59,704 nt of DNA from Dolichospermum sp. UHCC 0259 (GTDB lineage: Bacteria; Cyanobacteriota; Cyanobacteriia; Cyanobacteriales; Nostocaceae): assembly GCF_009711935.1 (NCBI RefSeq), contig NZ_VIKX01000050.1:1-59704 (forward strand). Reading direction: 5' to 3'. Below, piece by piece: positions 28,697 through 37,335 of this stretch. The number at the start of each line of letters is the position of its first letter. The first letter of the stretch is position 1. The position numbers and the translations under genes were made by a program. The notes beneath the pieces were generated by a model, which had not been told where the DNA came from, ran no database searches, and was given only the letters and a program-made list of their open reading frames with translations.

Positions 28697-30166
28697 TTGA
28701 ACAGAACAATTTTGAAGCGGGAATGGTTTTTTAACACCCAGCGAGACATTATGGCGGGTGCTGTGGTAGGACTAGCTTTGATTCCAGAAGCGATCGCATT
28801 TTCAATTATTGCCGGGGTAGATCCCAAAGTTGGGCTGTATGCTTCATTTATTATCGCCGTCATCACCGCGTTTTTAGGCGGCAGACCAGGATCAATTTCC
28901 GCCGCTACAGGAGCGATGGCTCTACTAATGATTGATTTGGTCAAAGATCATGGTTTGCAGTATTTATTCGCTGCCACCTTCCTTACAGGGGTCTTTCAAG
29001 TTGTGTTTGGGTTGCTCAAACTCGGTCGCCAAATGCGATTTGTCCCCAGGGCAGTCATGATTGGCTATATCAATGCGTTAGCAGTATTAATTTTCCTCGC
29101 CCAGTTGCCCCAACTAAGTAATGTCCCGCCTACCGTATATGTGTTAACTCTTCTTTCCTTGGGAATTATTTATATTTTGCCTCGCTTTACCAAAGCAGTT
29201 CCTTCGCCATTGGTAGCTTTAGCGGTGATGACCATAGCAGCGATCGCTCTCAAATTAGATGTTCCCACAGTTGGGGATATGGGACAATTACCCACCGCAT
29301 TACCCAGTTTTGCCCTACCCCAAGTTCCATTCACCTTGGAAACATTAAAGATTATTTTGCCCTATTCTCTAACTTTAGCGATCGTTGGTTTATTAGCTTC
29401 ATTCCTCACCGCTTCATTAGTAGATGAACTCACAGACACCCCCAGCGATAAAAATCAAGAAGCCAAAGGACAAGGTATTGCAAATATAGTTACTGCCTTC
29501 TTTGGCGGTATGGCTGGATGTGGCATGATTGGACAATCAGTAATTAATGTCCAGTCTGGTGGTAGAGGCAGACTTTCAACTTTAGCGGCTGGTATTTTCC
29601 TATTAATTGCCATTTTATTTTTGCAAGATTGGGTGAAGCAAATGCCCATGGCCGCCTTAGTTGCTGTCATGATAATGGTGTCAATTGGTACTTTTCGCTG
29701 GTCATCTTTCAAAAATCTTCCTCGCATTCCCCGCACAGAAACCGCCGTTATGTTAACGACGATGTTTGTAACAATTTTCACCCGAAATTTTGCTTTGGGT
29801 GTAGTGACAGGCATAGTTATGAGTACAGTATTTTTCTCTAACAAAATTGCCCAATTGGTATTTGTAGATAAAGTATTAAGTGAAGATGGTTTACATTGCA
29901 TCTATAACGTAGCTGGGCAGATTTTCTTTTTATCCAGAGATGAATTTTTAGCATCTTTTGATTTTACAGAACTTGTAGAGCGTGTCACCATTGATTTAAC
30001 TCATGCTCATCTTTGGGATCAAGGGGCAGTAGAGGTACTTGATCGAGCAGTGCTAAAATTTCGCCGCAATGGTGCAGAAGTAGAACTAATTGGACTCAAT
30101 GAAGCTAGTGCTACCTTGCTGAATAAATTAGCAACTTCTCAAAAATCCGCTGCTTCCAAAAAGTAG
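28697..30166 (+). CDS. SulP family inorganic anion transporter
   Basis: This 489-residue SulP/SLC26-type transporter has an N-terminal membrane domain of about 12 helices ([20 protein letters not shown], then [20 protein letters not shown] and [11 protein letters not shown]). It has a C-terminal STAS-like domain (about 400-480, [20 protein letters not shown]). Substrates in the family include sulfate and bicarbonate. It does not look like BicA at the N-terminus, so I leave the substrate open. The start is TTG at 28697, set by a strong AGGAGG at 28687-28692. It is followed 43 bp later by a tandem UspA gene, suggesting one operon and stress- or nucleotide-linked control of transport. Confidence 0.88.
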   Translation: MNRTILKREWFFNTQRDIMAGAVVGLALIPEAIAFSIIAGVDPKVGLYASFIIAVITAFLGGRPGSISAATGAMALLMIDLVKDHGLQYLFAATFLTGVFQVVFGLLKLGRQMRFVPRAVMIGYINALAVLIFLAQLPQLSNVPPTVYVLTLLSLGIIYILPRFTKAVPSPLVALAVMTIAAIALKLDVPTVGDMGQLPTALPSFALPQVPFTLETLKIILPYSLTLAIVGLLASFLTASLVDELTDTPSDKNQEAKGQGIANIVTAFFGGMAGCGMIGQSVINVQSGGRGRLSTLAAGIFLLIAILFLQDWVKQMPMAALVAVMIMVSIGTFRWSSFKNLPRIPRTETAVMLTTMFVTIFTRNFALGVVTGIVMSTVFFSNKIAQLVFVDKVLSEDGLHCIYNVAGQIFFLSRDEFLASFDFTELVERVTIDLTHAHLWDQGAVEVLDRAVLKFRRNGAEVELIGLNEASATLLNKLATSQKSAASKK

Positions 30167-30209
30167 TAGTTTACCTTTTACCCTTTAATTCCCAGCGAAT
30201 AAAACCAGC

Positions 30210-31073
30210 ATGAAAAATATTTTACTTTGTACCGATGGTTCAGCCTTTGCTGAAAATGTTTACAAATATGCAGCTTGGTTTGCTAATCAATTCCATGCCA
30301 AAATCAATGTTTTGTTTGTCACCGATATTCGCAGCCAAAAAGTAGTTTCTACTATCAATTTCAGTGGTAGTCTGGGACTTGGTGCTTCTGAAGAATTACT
30401 AAATGAATTAGTGAATTTAGAACATGAAAAAGCCAAGCTAAACAATAAACGGGCAAGATTGATCTTACAAAATGCCGCTGAAACTCTTAATGCAGAAGGC
30501 TTAGAAGATTTTACTGTCACTAATAAAACCGGATTCCTGGTAGATTGTTTTCAAGAATTTGCAGAAAATTCCGATTTGATTGTTTTAGGTAAACGGGGAG
30601 AAGCCGTAGATTTTGCATCTGGACATTTAGGATCAAATGTAGAGCGAATTGTCCGTAGTACCAAAAAACCGTGTTTAGTTACCACCCGTGAATATAGACC
30701 CATCGAACGAGTTTTAGTTGCTTACGATGGTAGTTTAACAGGGAAAAAGACACTAGAATTTTTAGTCAATTCTCCTTGCTTTCAAAATTTAGAAATACAT
30801 CTATTGAAAGTAACTAAAAATGAAACCTATTCCAGAGCAGAAAACAGAGTCAATGAAGCTAGATATATTTTAGAATCAGCAGGTTTTCAGATAATTTCTA
30901 GTATTAGAGAAGGTGAATCGGAAGAGGTTATTAATAAATATATTTCTGAGCAAAATATCAGTCTTTTACTGATGGGAGCTTATGGACATAACCGCATTCG
31001 TCATTTAGTAATTGGTAGTACAACTGCCCAATTACTCAGAAGTAGCAATATTCCGGTTTTACTGTTCCGTTAA
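30210..31073 (+). CDS. universal stress protein, tandem UspA domains
   Basis: This 287-residue protein has two Usp domains (about 1-145 and 160-287). The second ends with a full ATP-binding motif (GAYGHNRIRHLVIGS). The first has a weaker version (GKRGEAVDFASGHLGS). Such proteins bind ATP or AMP and often partner transporters; SulP-Usp gene pairs and fusions are known. The 43-bp spacing after the SulP gene supports co-transcription. Confidence 0.88.
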   Translation: MKNILLCTDGSAFAENVYKYAAWFANQFHAKINVLFVTDIRSQKVVSTINFSGSLGLGASEELLNELVNLEHEKAKLNNKRARLILQNAAETLNAEGLEDFTVTNKTGFLVDCFQEFAENSDLIVLGKRGEAVDFASGHLGSNVERIVRSTKKPCLVTTREYRPIERVLVAYDGSLTGKKTLEFLVNSPCFQNLEIHLLKVTKNETYSRAENRVNEARYILESAGFQIISSIREGESEEVINKYISEQNISLLLMGAYGHNRIRHLVIGSTTAQLLRSSNIPVLLFR

Positions 31074-31081
31074 GATTAACT

Positions 31082-31195
31082 GCTGCCATTGTAGCTAAAA
31101 GTATCTCTCGGTAGATAACGTTGGTGCAGAACTATCAAGCATTGGTGTTAGATTTGAGTGAAGTTCCCAATATTGGCATTACGGCGGCGCTGGCC
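31082..31195 (+). pseudogene. fragment of a SulP/BicA-like STAS domain
   Basis: In one frame this stretch reads AAIVAKSISR, an in-frame TAG (31112-31114), then ITLVQNYQALVLDLSEVPNI and GITAALAI. That is the typical STAS-domain core of another SulP transporter, with a conserved LDLSxVPxxG pattern. It has no start, no membrane domain and no continuation, so it is the scar of a lost gene. It differs from the STAS segment of the intact SulP gene 1 kb upstream, so it is not a local duplicate. Confidence 0.65.
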
Positions 31196-31610
31196 ATTCA
31201 TCGGAAAAATTTCTGGAAAGATTGCCGCTTATGTTATTAGTTCTCTCATTTCTTGGGCATTGACGGATAGAGACATTTTTGCGATGCCAGAGTTTTTACC
31301 TAGTTGGCAAATACCTATTGCAATGATCTGGTCAAGGAATAATATGGAATGTCTTTGATTGGCATCCAATAGTAATCAAAAAGCAAAACAATGTGTATTT
31401 AACTGTGATTTTGTCCATAACTATAGCAGTCCGATTTGATTGACGCAGATAGGGGTTTAGGATTGCTACATCCCTACTTGTCACTTGTTTTAATACCTAT
31501 AGAACATTCTTTTGCAGAGAAATTACCAATTACTATTTACCAAATCAGTCCACTTTAACGGTAAACTCATATATTGCAGATCCCCGACTTCTTTGAGAAA
31601 TCGAGGATCT
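31196..31610. other. gene-poor gap with dispersed palindrome
   Basis: After the STAS remnant the sequence keeps short protein-like frames (about 31196-31360 and 31363-31440) that I cannot assign; they may be parts of the same or another decayed membrane-protein gene. At 31578-31610 lies a diverged copy of the AGATCCCCGACTTCT palindrome that is intact at 35686 and 57296. Confidence 0.45.
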
Positions 31611-31651
31611 AAATCCAAAATGTTTACCCTCATGACTGGAGAATTAAGACT

Positions 31652-32293
31652 TTGGGCATAGAACTACGCAGTTTCGTATTTCTAGACAATCTGCAACCTC
31701 AACACGCCGCATACATGGGAACAGTAGCCCAGGGTTTCTTACCATTACCGGGGGATACATCCCTATGGATTGAAATTTCCCCTGGTATCGAAATCAACAA
31801 GATTACCGACGTAGCCCTGAAATCCGCTTCCGTTCGTCCTGGAGTGCAAGTAGTAGAACGACTATATGGACTATTAGAAGTGCATTCTGGCTCTCAAGGG
31901 GAAACAAGAGCCGCTGGAGATGCGATTTTGGCATTCATGGGAGTGAAAAAAGAGGAATGTCTCAAACCTCGCGTAGTTTCTAGCCAAATTATCCGCAATA
32001 TAGACGCTTACCAAACCCAACTGATTAACCGTACCCGACGAGGACAACTGCTATTAGCAGGACAAACCCTCTATGTATTGGAAGTTGAACCAGCCGCTTA
32101 TGCAGCACTAGCAGCTAATGAAGCAGAAAAAGCAGCGCAAATTAACATCCTCGAAGTTCAAGCTGTAGGTAGTTTTGGCAGACTTTATTTAGGTGGCTCA
32201 GAACAGGATATTTTAGCAGGAGCAGCGGGCGCTTTAGCCGCAATTGAAAACTCACCTGGAAGGGAAAATTCCCAAGGTAAGCGTAACGAATAA
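31652..32293 (+). CDS. ccmP: carboxysome shell protein CcmP (tandem BMC domains)
   Basis: This 213-residue protein has two bacterial-microcompartment domains (about 5-100 and 110-205) and matches the length and conserved blocks of CcmP ([25 protein letters not shown], shortened here, [16 protein letters not shown], and [11 protein letters not shown]). CcmP pseudohexamers stack and form a large gated pore in the beta-carboxysome shell, thought to pass RuBP and 3-PGA. The start is TTG at 31652, preceded by GGAG. ccmP usually lies away from the main ccm operon, as here. The last 10 residues are a variable tail. Confidence 0.9.
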   Translation: MGIELRSFVFLDNLQPQHAAYMGTVAQGFLPLPGDTSLWIEISPGIEINKITDVALKSASVRPGVQVVERLYGLLEVHSGSQGETRAAGDAILAFMGVKKEECLKPRVVSSQIIRNIDAYQTQLINRTRRGQLLLAGQTLYVLEVEPAAYAALAANEAEKAAQINILEVQAVGSFGRLYLGGSEQDILAGAAGALAAIENSPGRENSQGKRNE

Positions 32294-32323
32294 AGGAACA
32301 AGATTGACGCAACTAACATATTA

Positions 32324-32424
32324 GTAGGGTGCGTCAGATGTTAAAAATCTGTTTATTCTTACCCCATAATCGAGTCTGACGCACCTTACAAGAAATATTA
32401 AATGTGAAACTTGCGTAAGTCCTA
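32324..32424. repeat. GTGCGTCAGA inverted repeat plus GCGTAAGTCC end
   Basis: The arms GTAGGGTGCGTCAGA (32324) and TCTGACGCACCTTAC (ending 32389) pair around a 36-bp spacer. The sequence then ends with CTTGCGTAAGTCC, a terminal repeat shared with 26219-26308. It fills the gap between ccmP and the pentapeptide gene. The close relative is at 5597-5660. Confidence 0.7.
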
Positions 32425-32436
32425 AAGGAGCAAAAA

Positions 32437-33246
32437 ATGGCAAATCAACAACATCTCAATGTATTACGTTCAGGAGCAGTTACCTGGATAGAATGGAGAA
32501 ACAAAAATTCCCAAATTGAAATTGATCTTAGTGCTGCAAATCTACTAGGAGAAAACCTCCGGGGTGCAAATCTCCAAGGGGTCAATTTGAATAAAGTAAA
32601 TTTAGCTCATGCTTTATTAGTGCGAACTAACTTCAGTTATGCCAATCTCAGTAATGCTATTTTTTATCAAGCCAAATTAATCGAAGCTAACTTGACTCAA
32701 GCTAACTTGAGTATTGCTAATTTGAGTGGGGCAATTTTAACCCAGGCTAATTTAAGTTTTGGCAACTTTATTGGTGCTAATTTTAGTAGTGCAAATCTGG
32801 AAAATACTATCATTAACGATGCCAATTTAATTGGTACAGATTTCCAAAATGCTAATTTAAAAAATGCTGATTTAGCAGCGTCCCAACTGATTCGCAGTAA
32901 CTTATGTTTTGCAACTTTAATTGCAGTTAATTTAATTACCGCTAACTTGAGTGAAGCAAATTTATATGAAGCAGAATTAATGACTGCTCAACTTTATCAA
33001 GCCAACCTACATAAAGCTAATTTAACAAAAGCTCATTTAGGAAACGCATTTTTATCTAAAGCTAATTTAACAGAAGCAAATTTAACAGAAGCAGATTTAA
33101 GTTGGGCAAATTTAAAAGGTGCGAACTTAGCAGGAGCAAATTTAAAAGGTGCAAATATTCGCGGCACAAATTTTCAGGGAGCAAATCTAAAAGGGACGAT
33201 TTTAGAGAATAACTTAGAATTATTAACACCCAAGAAATGCAATTAA
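32437..33246 (+). CDS. pentapeptide repeat protein
   Basis: This 269-residue protein consists almost entirely of A(N/D)LxxA pentapeptides from about residue 27 to 262, which fold into a right-handed quadrilateral beta-helix. There is no signal peptide, kinase or transmembrane part. The short N-terminal cap (about 1-26) includes GAVTWIEWRNKN. Roles in the family range from gyrase mimicry to scaffolding; none can be chosen here. The ATG has a good AAGGAG ribosome site 11 bases upstream. Confidence 0.9.
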   Translation: MANQQHLNVLRSGAVTWIEWRNKNSQIEIDLSAANLLGENLRGANLQGVNLNKVNLAHALLVRTNFSYANLSNAIFYQAKLIEANLTQANLSIANLSGAILTQANLSFGNFIGANFSSANLENTIINDANLIGTDFQNANLKNADLAASQLIRSNLCFATLIAVNLITANLSEANLYEAELMTAQLYQANLHKANLTKAHLGNAFLSKANLTEANLTEADLSWANLKGANLAGANLKGANIRGTNFQGANLKGTILENNLELLTPKKCN

Positions 33247-33296
33247 CGGTAACGAGGGTTAAAATAAAATCAACTGTAACACACCAGATTGATAAT

Positions 33297-33524
33297 ATGA
33301 ATGCTCATAAAATCGAAACATCCTTAACTGAAGATGGAACTTTGGTATTAAAAGGTTTACCTTTCCATGCTGGTGATGTTGTGGAAGTGATTATTTTACA
33401 ACCTCAAACCGCACAACATCAAATTAAATCTCTAGAAACACAAAATACCAATCTTTATCCTTTACGTGGCAAAGTGATCCGTTATGATGATCCTACTGAA
33501 CCTGTAGCTTTAGAAGAAGATTAG
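33297..33524 (+). CDS. antitoxin-like small protein (orphan)
   Basis: This 75-residue product starts at the ATG at 33297 (MNAHKIETSLTEDGTLVLKG). The frame extends to 33237, inside the preceding gene's end, but that part looks non-coding. The N-terminal part resembles cyanobacterial antitoxins with a beta-strand core (LPFHAGDVVEVIIL). The C-terminal YPLRGKVIRYDDPTEPVALEE resembles the tail found before PIN toxins. No PIN gene follows: the next gene, 25 bp on, is the Septu-like ATPase. It may be an orphan antitoxin, or it may control the defence pair. Confidence 0.6.
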   Translation: MNAHKIETSLTEDGTLVLKGLPFHAGDVVEVIILQPQTAQHQIKSLETQNTNLYPLRGKVIRYDDPTEPVALEED

Positions 33525-33549
33525 AAATTTTATCAAGAAAAATAAATCA

Positions 33550-34899
33550 ATGCACATTCAAAAAGTTATGATCAAAAACTTCCGCTGCTTTGAGCATTTA
33601 GAAGTTAATTTAGATCCCGATATTAATATTTTTGTTGGCAATAATGGATCGGGTAAAAGTGCATTATTGGATGGTATTGCTGCGGCAATGTATCCGTATG
33701 TGGCTGAAATTCAAAAAATTGTAAATAAAGAACAAGAAGTATCTCCAGTTTTGCAACGAGATTTACCTGTCAAGCAAAATAGCAGTGAACAAAGGAATCA
33801 TCCAGAATTTACTTTATCAACTACGAGTTTACCAGAGTGGACAATTATTTACAAAGATCCGCCAAGTGAGAATGATGTAGATGATAAAAAAAGGAGAAAA
33901 TCGTCAATGTTACTTGTCTCACACACCTCAAGAGCTTTACAAGAAGGGACTAAAAAGCTTTATTCTGAATTACTATATAACTGTGATACTTTACGGTATG
34001 ACAAAACATCTGAATTTTCTGTCATAGCTTACTATCAAAGTAATCGTAACTTAACTAATATTGCTGATATTGAAAATATTTCCAATCAGTCTTTTGATAG
34101 ATTTGATACTTTAAATAAAGCCTTTAATGCAACAGCTAACTTCACAGATTTAGTTAACTGGTTTTTTGTGCGGGAGTACGAAGAATTAAGAGAGGGAAGA
34201 AATCGCAAAGATATCAATTTTGAACTTTCTGTTTTAAAGCAGGTAAGAAATGCTATTTCTACCATTATTGCTCCTAATGCTCGTGTTTATTTTTCAGGTG
34301 CAACATCTGCAAAATTGATGGTTGAGTGGACAATGGAAACAGGAGAGAAAAGAGAACTTTTACTAAGTCAATTAAGTGCAGGTTATCGCAATATGTTGGC
34401 GTTGGTAATGGATTTTGCGCGACGTTTAGCACAAGCAAATCCAGATATGGAAAACCCATTATCAGCAGAAGCCATTTTGATGATTGATGAGTTAGATTTG
34501 CATTTACATCCAACTTGGCAACAAAAGATTATTCCTGATTTAAAAAAGGTATTTCCCAATACTCAAATTATCGCCACTACCCACAGTCCTGAAGTTGTAA
34601 CAACTGTGAAACAAAATCAGGTGAAGATATTAGAAAATTATCAAATAAAGGAATGTCCTGAACCTACAAAGGGAAGAAACAGTTCAGATATTGTCAGATC
34701 AGTTTTAGGATTGAGTGATTTAAGACCAGATACAGAAGAATCAAGAACACTTACACGCCTTTTTGAAGCAATTGATAATGGTCAATTAGAAGAAGCAAAA
34801 CGCCTTAAAAAAGAATTACAACACTGGGAATCTTTTGATCCAGATATGACTAGAGCAGATATGCAAATACGCCGATTAGAACGGAGGAATGCGGTGTGA
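33550..34899 (+). CDS. ptuA: AAA ATPase of a Septu-like defence system (PtuA-like)
   Basis: This 449-residue ABC/SMC-type ATPase has Walker A GNNGSGKS (30-37), a signature region LSQLSAGYRNMLALVMDFAR (about 272-291), Walker B ILMIDELDLHLHP (about 307-319) and the H-loop THSPEVV. There is no TOPRIM nuclease domain, which separates it from OLD-type proteins. It overlaps by 4 bp with an HNH nuclease gene of the TIGR02646/PtuB type, the gene pair that defines Septu anti-phage systems. PtuA forms the sensor/ATPase scaffold and PtuB the nuclease. There is no reverse transcriptase or msr/msd nearby, so it is not an Ec78-type retron. Confidence 0.8.
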   Translation: MHIQKVMIKNFRCFEHLEVNLDPDINIFVGNNGSGKSALLDGIAAAMYPYVAEIQKIVNKEQEVSPVLQRDLPVKQNSSEQRNHPEFTLSTTSLPEWTIIYKDPPSENDVDDKKRRKSSMLLVSHTSRALQEGTKKLYSELLYNCDTLRYDKTSEFSVIAYYQSNRNLTNIADIENISNQSFDRFDTLNKAFNATANFTDLVNWFFVREYEELREGRNRKDINFELSVLKQVRNAISTIIAPNARVYFSGATSAKLMVEWTMETGEKRELLLSQLSAGYRNMLALVMDFARRLAQANPDMENPLSAEAILMIDELDLHLHPTWQQKIIPDLKKVFPNTQIIATTHSPEVVTTVKQNQVKILENYQIKECPEPTKGRNSSDIVRSVLGLSDLRPDTEESRTLTRLFEAIDNGQLEEAKRLKKELQHWESFDPDMTRADMQIRRLERRNAV

Positions 34900-35654
34900 A
34901 AAAAGTGCTGAAATCCCCAGAACCAGCGGAAATTAAAAACTATAAAAAGCGATATTATTCTCAATTTAAACGATGGAATGATTTAAAAAAGAATAAAGAA
35001 ACTTTAAATGCAATTCGTAAAACTTTAGTATCTGATCAAAAAGGACTTTGTGCTTATTGCGAAATAAATCTACATGAAAGAGATAGATCAGTTGAACACT
35101 TTATACCCTGTCACACATCAACTTCAGAGAAAAATCATGATCTAGATTGGCTAAATATGATGGCTATCTGTCAAGGTGGACTGCAAAACGTAGAAATTCC
35201 TGGTGAAGATGATAGTATAAGAAACTCACGACCTCCGAATAATTTTCCTTGCTGTGGTGCAGCAAAGCATGGGTTCATCCCTGATGGTCAATTATTAAAT
35301 CCTCTCAATTTACCAACATTACGTTTATTCAAATTCAGTAGTAAAGATGGTGAAATTAGACCTGATGAAGACGCTTGTTTAAAGTCTGGTATTCCTATAG
35401 AAAATGTTCAATTTACTATTGATACCCTGGAACTTAATGTTCAAAGATTGAAAGATCAACGATTAGTTGTAATTGATGAAATAGAAAAAGAACTTGATGA
35501 TGAGACAATTGATATAAATGATTTAGAAGAGAAAGTTGCAGCCGAATATTTTGGTCATGGTACAGACGATTGGCCTCCGTTTTTCACAACTCTTCGCTGG
35601 GTTTTAGGTGCAGGTGCAGAACGACATCTTATGAATATTTCGTATTCAGGTTAA
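34896..35654 (+). CDS. ptuB: HNH nuclease of a Septu-like defence system (PtuB-like)
   Basis: This 252-residue protein starts at GTG 34896, overlapping the ptuA-like stop (GTGA) with GGAGG 8 bases upstream, so the two are translationally coupled. The family layout is clear: CAYC (Cys52, Cys55), SVEHFIP (His68), LDWLNMMAIC (Asn87, Cys92), then CCGAAKHG (119-126) closing the zinc site. It is expected to nick or cut DNA when phage infection relieves inhibition of the PtuA complex. The C-terminal half (about 150-252) is helical and may bind PtuA. Confidence 0.8.
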   Translation: MKKVLKSPEPAEIKNYKKRYYSQFKRWNDLKKNKETLNAIRKTLVSDQKGLCAYCEINLHERDRSVEHFIPCHTSTSEKNHDLDWLNMMAICQGGLQNVEIPGEDDSIRNSRPPNNFPCCGAAKHGFIPDGQLLNPLNLPTLRLFKFSSKDGEIRPDEDACLKSGIPIENVQFTIDTLELNVQRLKDQRLVVIDEIEKELDDETIDINDLEEKVAAEYFGHGTDDWPPFFTTLRWVLGAGAERHLMNISYSG

Positions 35655-35685
35655 GATTATCCAGAACAATAAATAAGATCCGCTA

Positions 35686-35718
35686 AGATCCCCGACTTCT
35701 CTAAGAAGTCGGGGATCT
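35686..35718. repeat. 33-bp palindrome AGATCCCCGACTTCT type
   Basis: This near-perfect palindrome, AGATCCCCGACTTCT then AGAAGTCGGGGATCT, lies 30 bp past the ptuB stop. The same 33 bases occur at 57296-57328, and both copies are preceded by AATAAATAAGATC or similar. It could also work as a transcription terminator stem. Confidence 0.7.
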
Positions 35719-35936
35719 GACTTGAGCAACATTTGATTAAACAAAATAAAATCTGCCCTTTCATCTATCTAAAGAAATAGATTTTAGTTTGTAATTAATC
35801 TAAAATTAACCTATTGATAAAAAAACTCTTTTTTTTGAACAAAGCTTCAATTTTTGGAAAAAGTCTGATAGATTATCGGTATTGAGTTTTTCATTGTCCA
35901 CTCAATTCTCTATTATTAATTTAGTTGGTGCATATT

Positions 35937-36455
35937 ATGGATATCTTATTTGTTCACGGTGAAGAAAGTCAAAACATCATCGGATGTTATGGAAATATAG
36001 AAGGGATTGCGGCTGTGGTTGTCACAGTATTTCCAGACAATAGTAAATATGAAATTATTGATTCCGTTTTCCGTCGTCGTCTGGGATTAAAGCCAACTGC
36101 TGATGATTTACTGGGACTGGCCAACACCCATAAAGTTAAATATATTATCGGCAATAAACTCATGGAAACCGTTTACAGTGGGGGAACATTAGAAAAAAAT
36201 TATGAGTTTCCTGTTGAAATTCAATGGGAAAGCAATGAAATTAATGTTGAGAAATTACTATTTTTAACCGAATGTTATCTCAATGAAGGTAGGTTAAATT
36301 TAGCTGCTGATGTCGAAAACGTCATAGAGAAAGAATTACGGTCTTTCGACCTGCAAAAATGCCGTGATTATGGGCAAGCCAGCCACAGGATATTTGCATT
36401 CTTTCATGCGATCGCTGCCGCGCGTTCATTCATCCCCTCCTGGTCAAAAGCTTAA
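35937..36455 (+). CDS. hypothetical protein before nrdG-like gene
   Basis: This 172-residue protein starts at the ATG at 35937 (MDILFVHGEESQ); a TTG 12 bases earlier is possible. I do not recognise the family. The first half looks like an alpha/beta sheet domain (GIAAVVVTVFPDNSKYEI), the second half is helical, and it ends in HRIFAFFHAIAAARSFIPSW. There are no transmembrane segments. It lies 128 bp upstream of a radical SAM activase gene on the same strand, so a joint role is possible but unproven. Confidence 0.7.
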   Translation: MDILFVHGEESQNIIGCYGNIEGIAAVVVTVFPDNSKYEIIDSVFRRRLGLKPTADDLLGLANTHKVKYIIGNKLMETVYSGGTLEKNYEFPVEIQWESNEINVEKLLFLTECYLNEGRLNLAADVENVIEKELRSFDLQKCRDYGQASHRIFAFFHAIAAARSFIPSWSKA

Positions 36456-36583
36456 AAAAACCTAAAGGTTGACTGCACAAAATAATCCAATTTTAAAAAG
36501 CTTATCTTTTCTTTCTCCACACTTTTTCAGAGTCTCGCTATATTAGCAAGTAATAGGAAAAGTTGAAAAGGAGTTGAGAAAAG

Positions 36584-37207
36584 ATGGAAACTAAGCCCAT
36601 GAACCCATCTCTAGCACTCACGGACATTCCCCCCGGTTATCTGAACATTATGGGTTATGTTGACCAATCAGAAGTTAATGGACCCGGCTGTCGGGCTGTT
36701 GTCTGGGTACAAGGTTGTAACCGTGAGTGTTCTGGTTGCTTTAATCCCGACTCCTGGGCATTTGAGATTAATGATTTAGTTGCTATTGATACCCTTGCTG
36801 AAAGTATTCTCAAAAATCCCCAGAATACGGGTGTAACTTTTTCCGGTGGTGAACCATTTTGGCAAGCACCTGCACTAACAATTTTAGCCAAAAGGTTAAA
36901 AGCCGCAGGTTTAAATGTCATGTCTTTTACCGGTTTTACACTCCAGCAATTACAATCTGATTCCGCACCTCCTGGTGCAAAAGAATTATTGGCAGAGTTA
37001 GATATTTTGATTGATGGTCCTTTTGTCAAGTCTCTAGCAATTAATTCTCCTGATTCTCCTGTTTCTTCTAGTAATCAAAAAGTCAATATCTTTAATCCAG
37101 AATTTGCAGATAAAATCACTTGGGCTAGTGATCAAATTGAAGTGCATATTCTCAAAGATGGTAATCGCATTGTTACAGGTTATCAAGGTTTATTAGAATT
37201 AAGCTAA
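36584..37207 (+). CDS. 4Fe-4S radical SAM activating protein (NrdG-like)
   Basis: This 207-residue single-domain radical SAM protein has the cluster motif CNRECSGC (Cys45, Cys49, Cys52), the SAM-binding TFSGGEPFWQ, and the NrdG/PflA-like GYVDQSEVNGPGCRAVVWVQGC opening split by a glycine. NrdG makes the glycyl radical on anaerobic ribonucleotide reductase NrdD. No nrdD is in the window, and many cyanobacteria have such genes without NrdD, so the true partner may be another protein. The ATG is backed by AAGGAG 10 bases upstream. Confidence 0.83.
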   Translation: METKPMNPSLALTDIPPGYLNIMGYVDQSEVNGPGCRAVVWVQGCNRECSGCFNPDSWAFEINDLVAIDTLAESILKNPQNTGVTFSGGEPFWQAPALTILAKRLKAAGLNVMSFTGFTLQQLQSDSAPPGAKELLAELDILIDGPFVKSLAINSPDSPVSSSNQKVNIFNPEFADKITWASDQIEVHILKDGNRIVTGYQGLLELS

Positions 37208-37214
37208 TTTTAGG

Positions 37215-37253
37215 GAGGCTGAAAAATCAAGGTAGGTTCATTTTTCAGTCTCT
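37215..37253. terminator. hairpin between convergent genes
   Basis: The arms GAGGCTGAAAAAT and ATTTTTCAGTCTC pair with one mismatch around a 13-base loop. It lies 8 bp after the nrdG-like stop and 83 bp from the DUF305 stop on the other strand. A/T runs inside the stem allow termination in either direction. Confidence 0.6.
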
Positions 37254-37335
37254 CAAATTTGGAAATGCTAAAATTCTGCATACAACCAGCCGTACCGATT
37301 ATAAATCAGGCGCAATATACGTTTTTCACAATAGT

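Noticed and set aside
28697-30166. Naming the SulP transporter BicA
   Set aside because: The N-terminal helices do not match the BicA sequence as I recall it; only the SulP family is supported.
33550-35654. Retron of the Ec78 type
   Set aside because: Those have a reverse transcriptase and msr/msd next to ptuAB; neither is present here.
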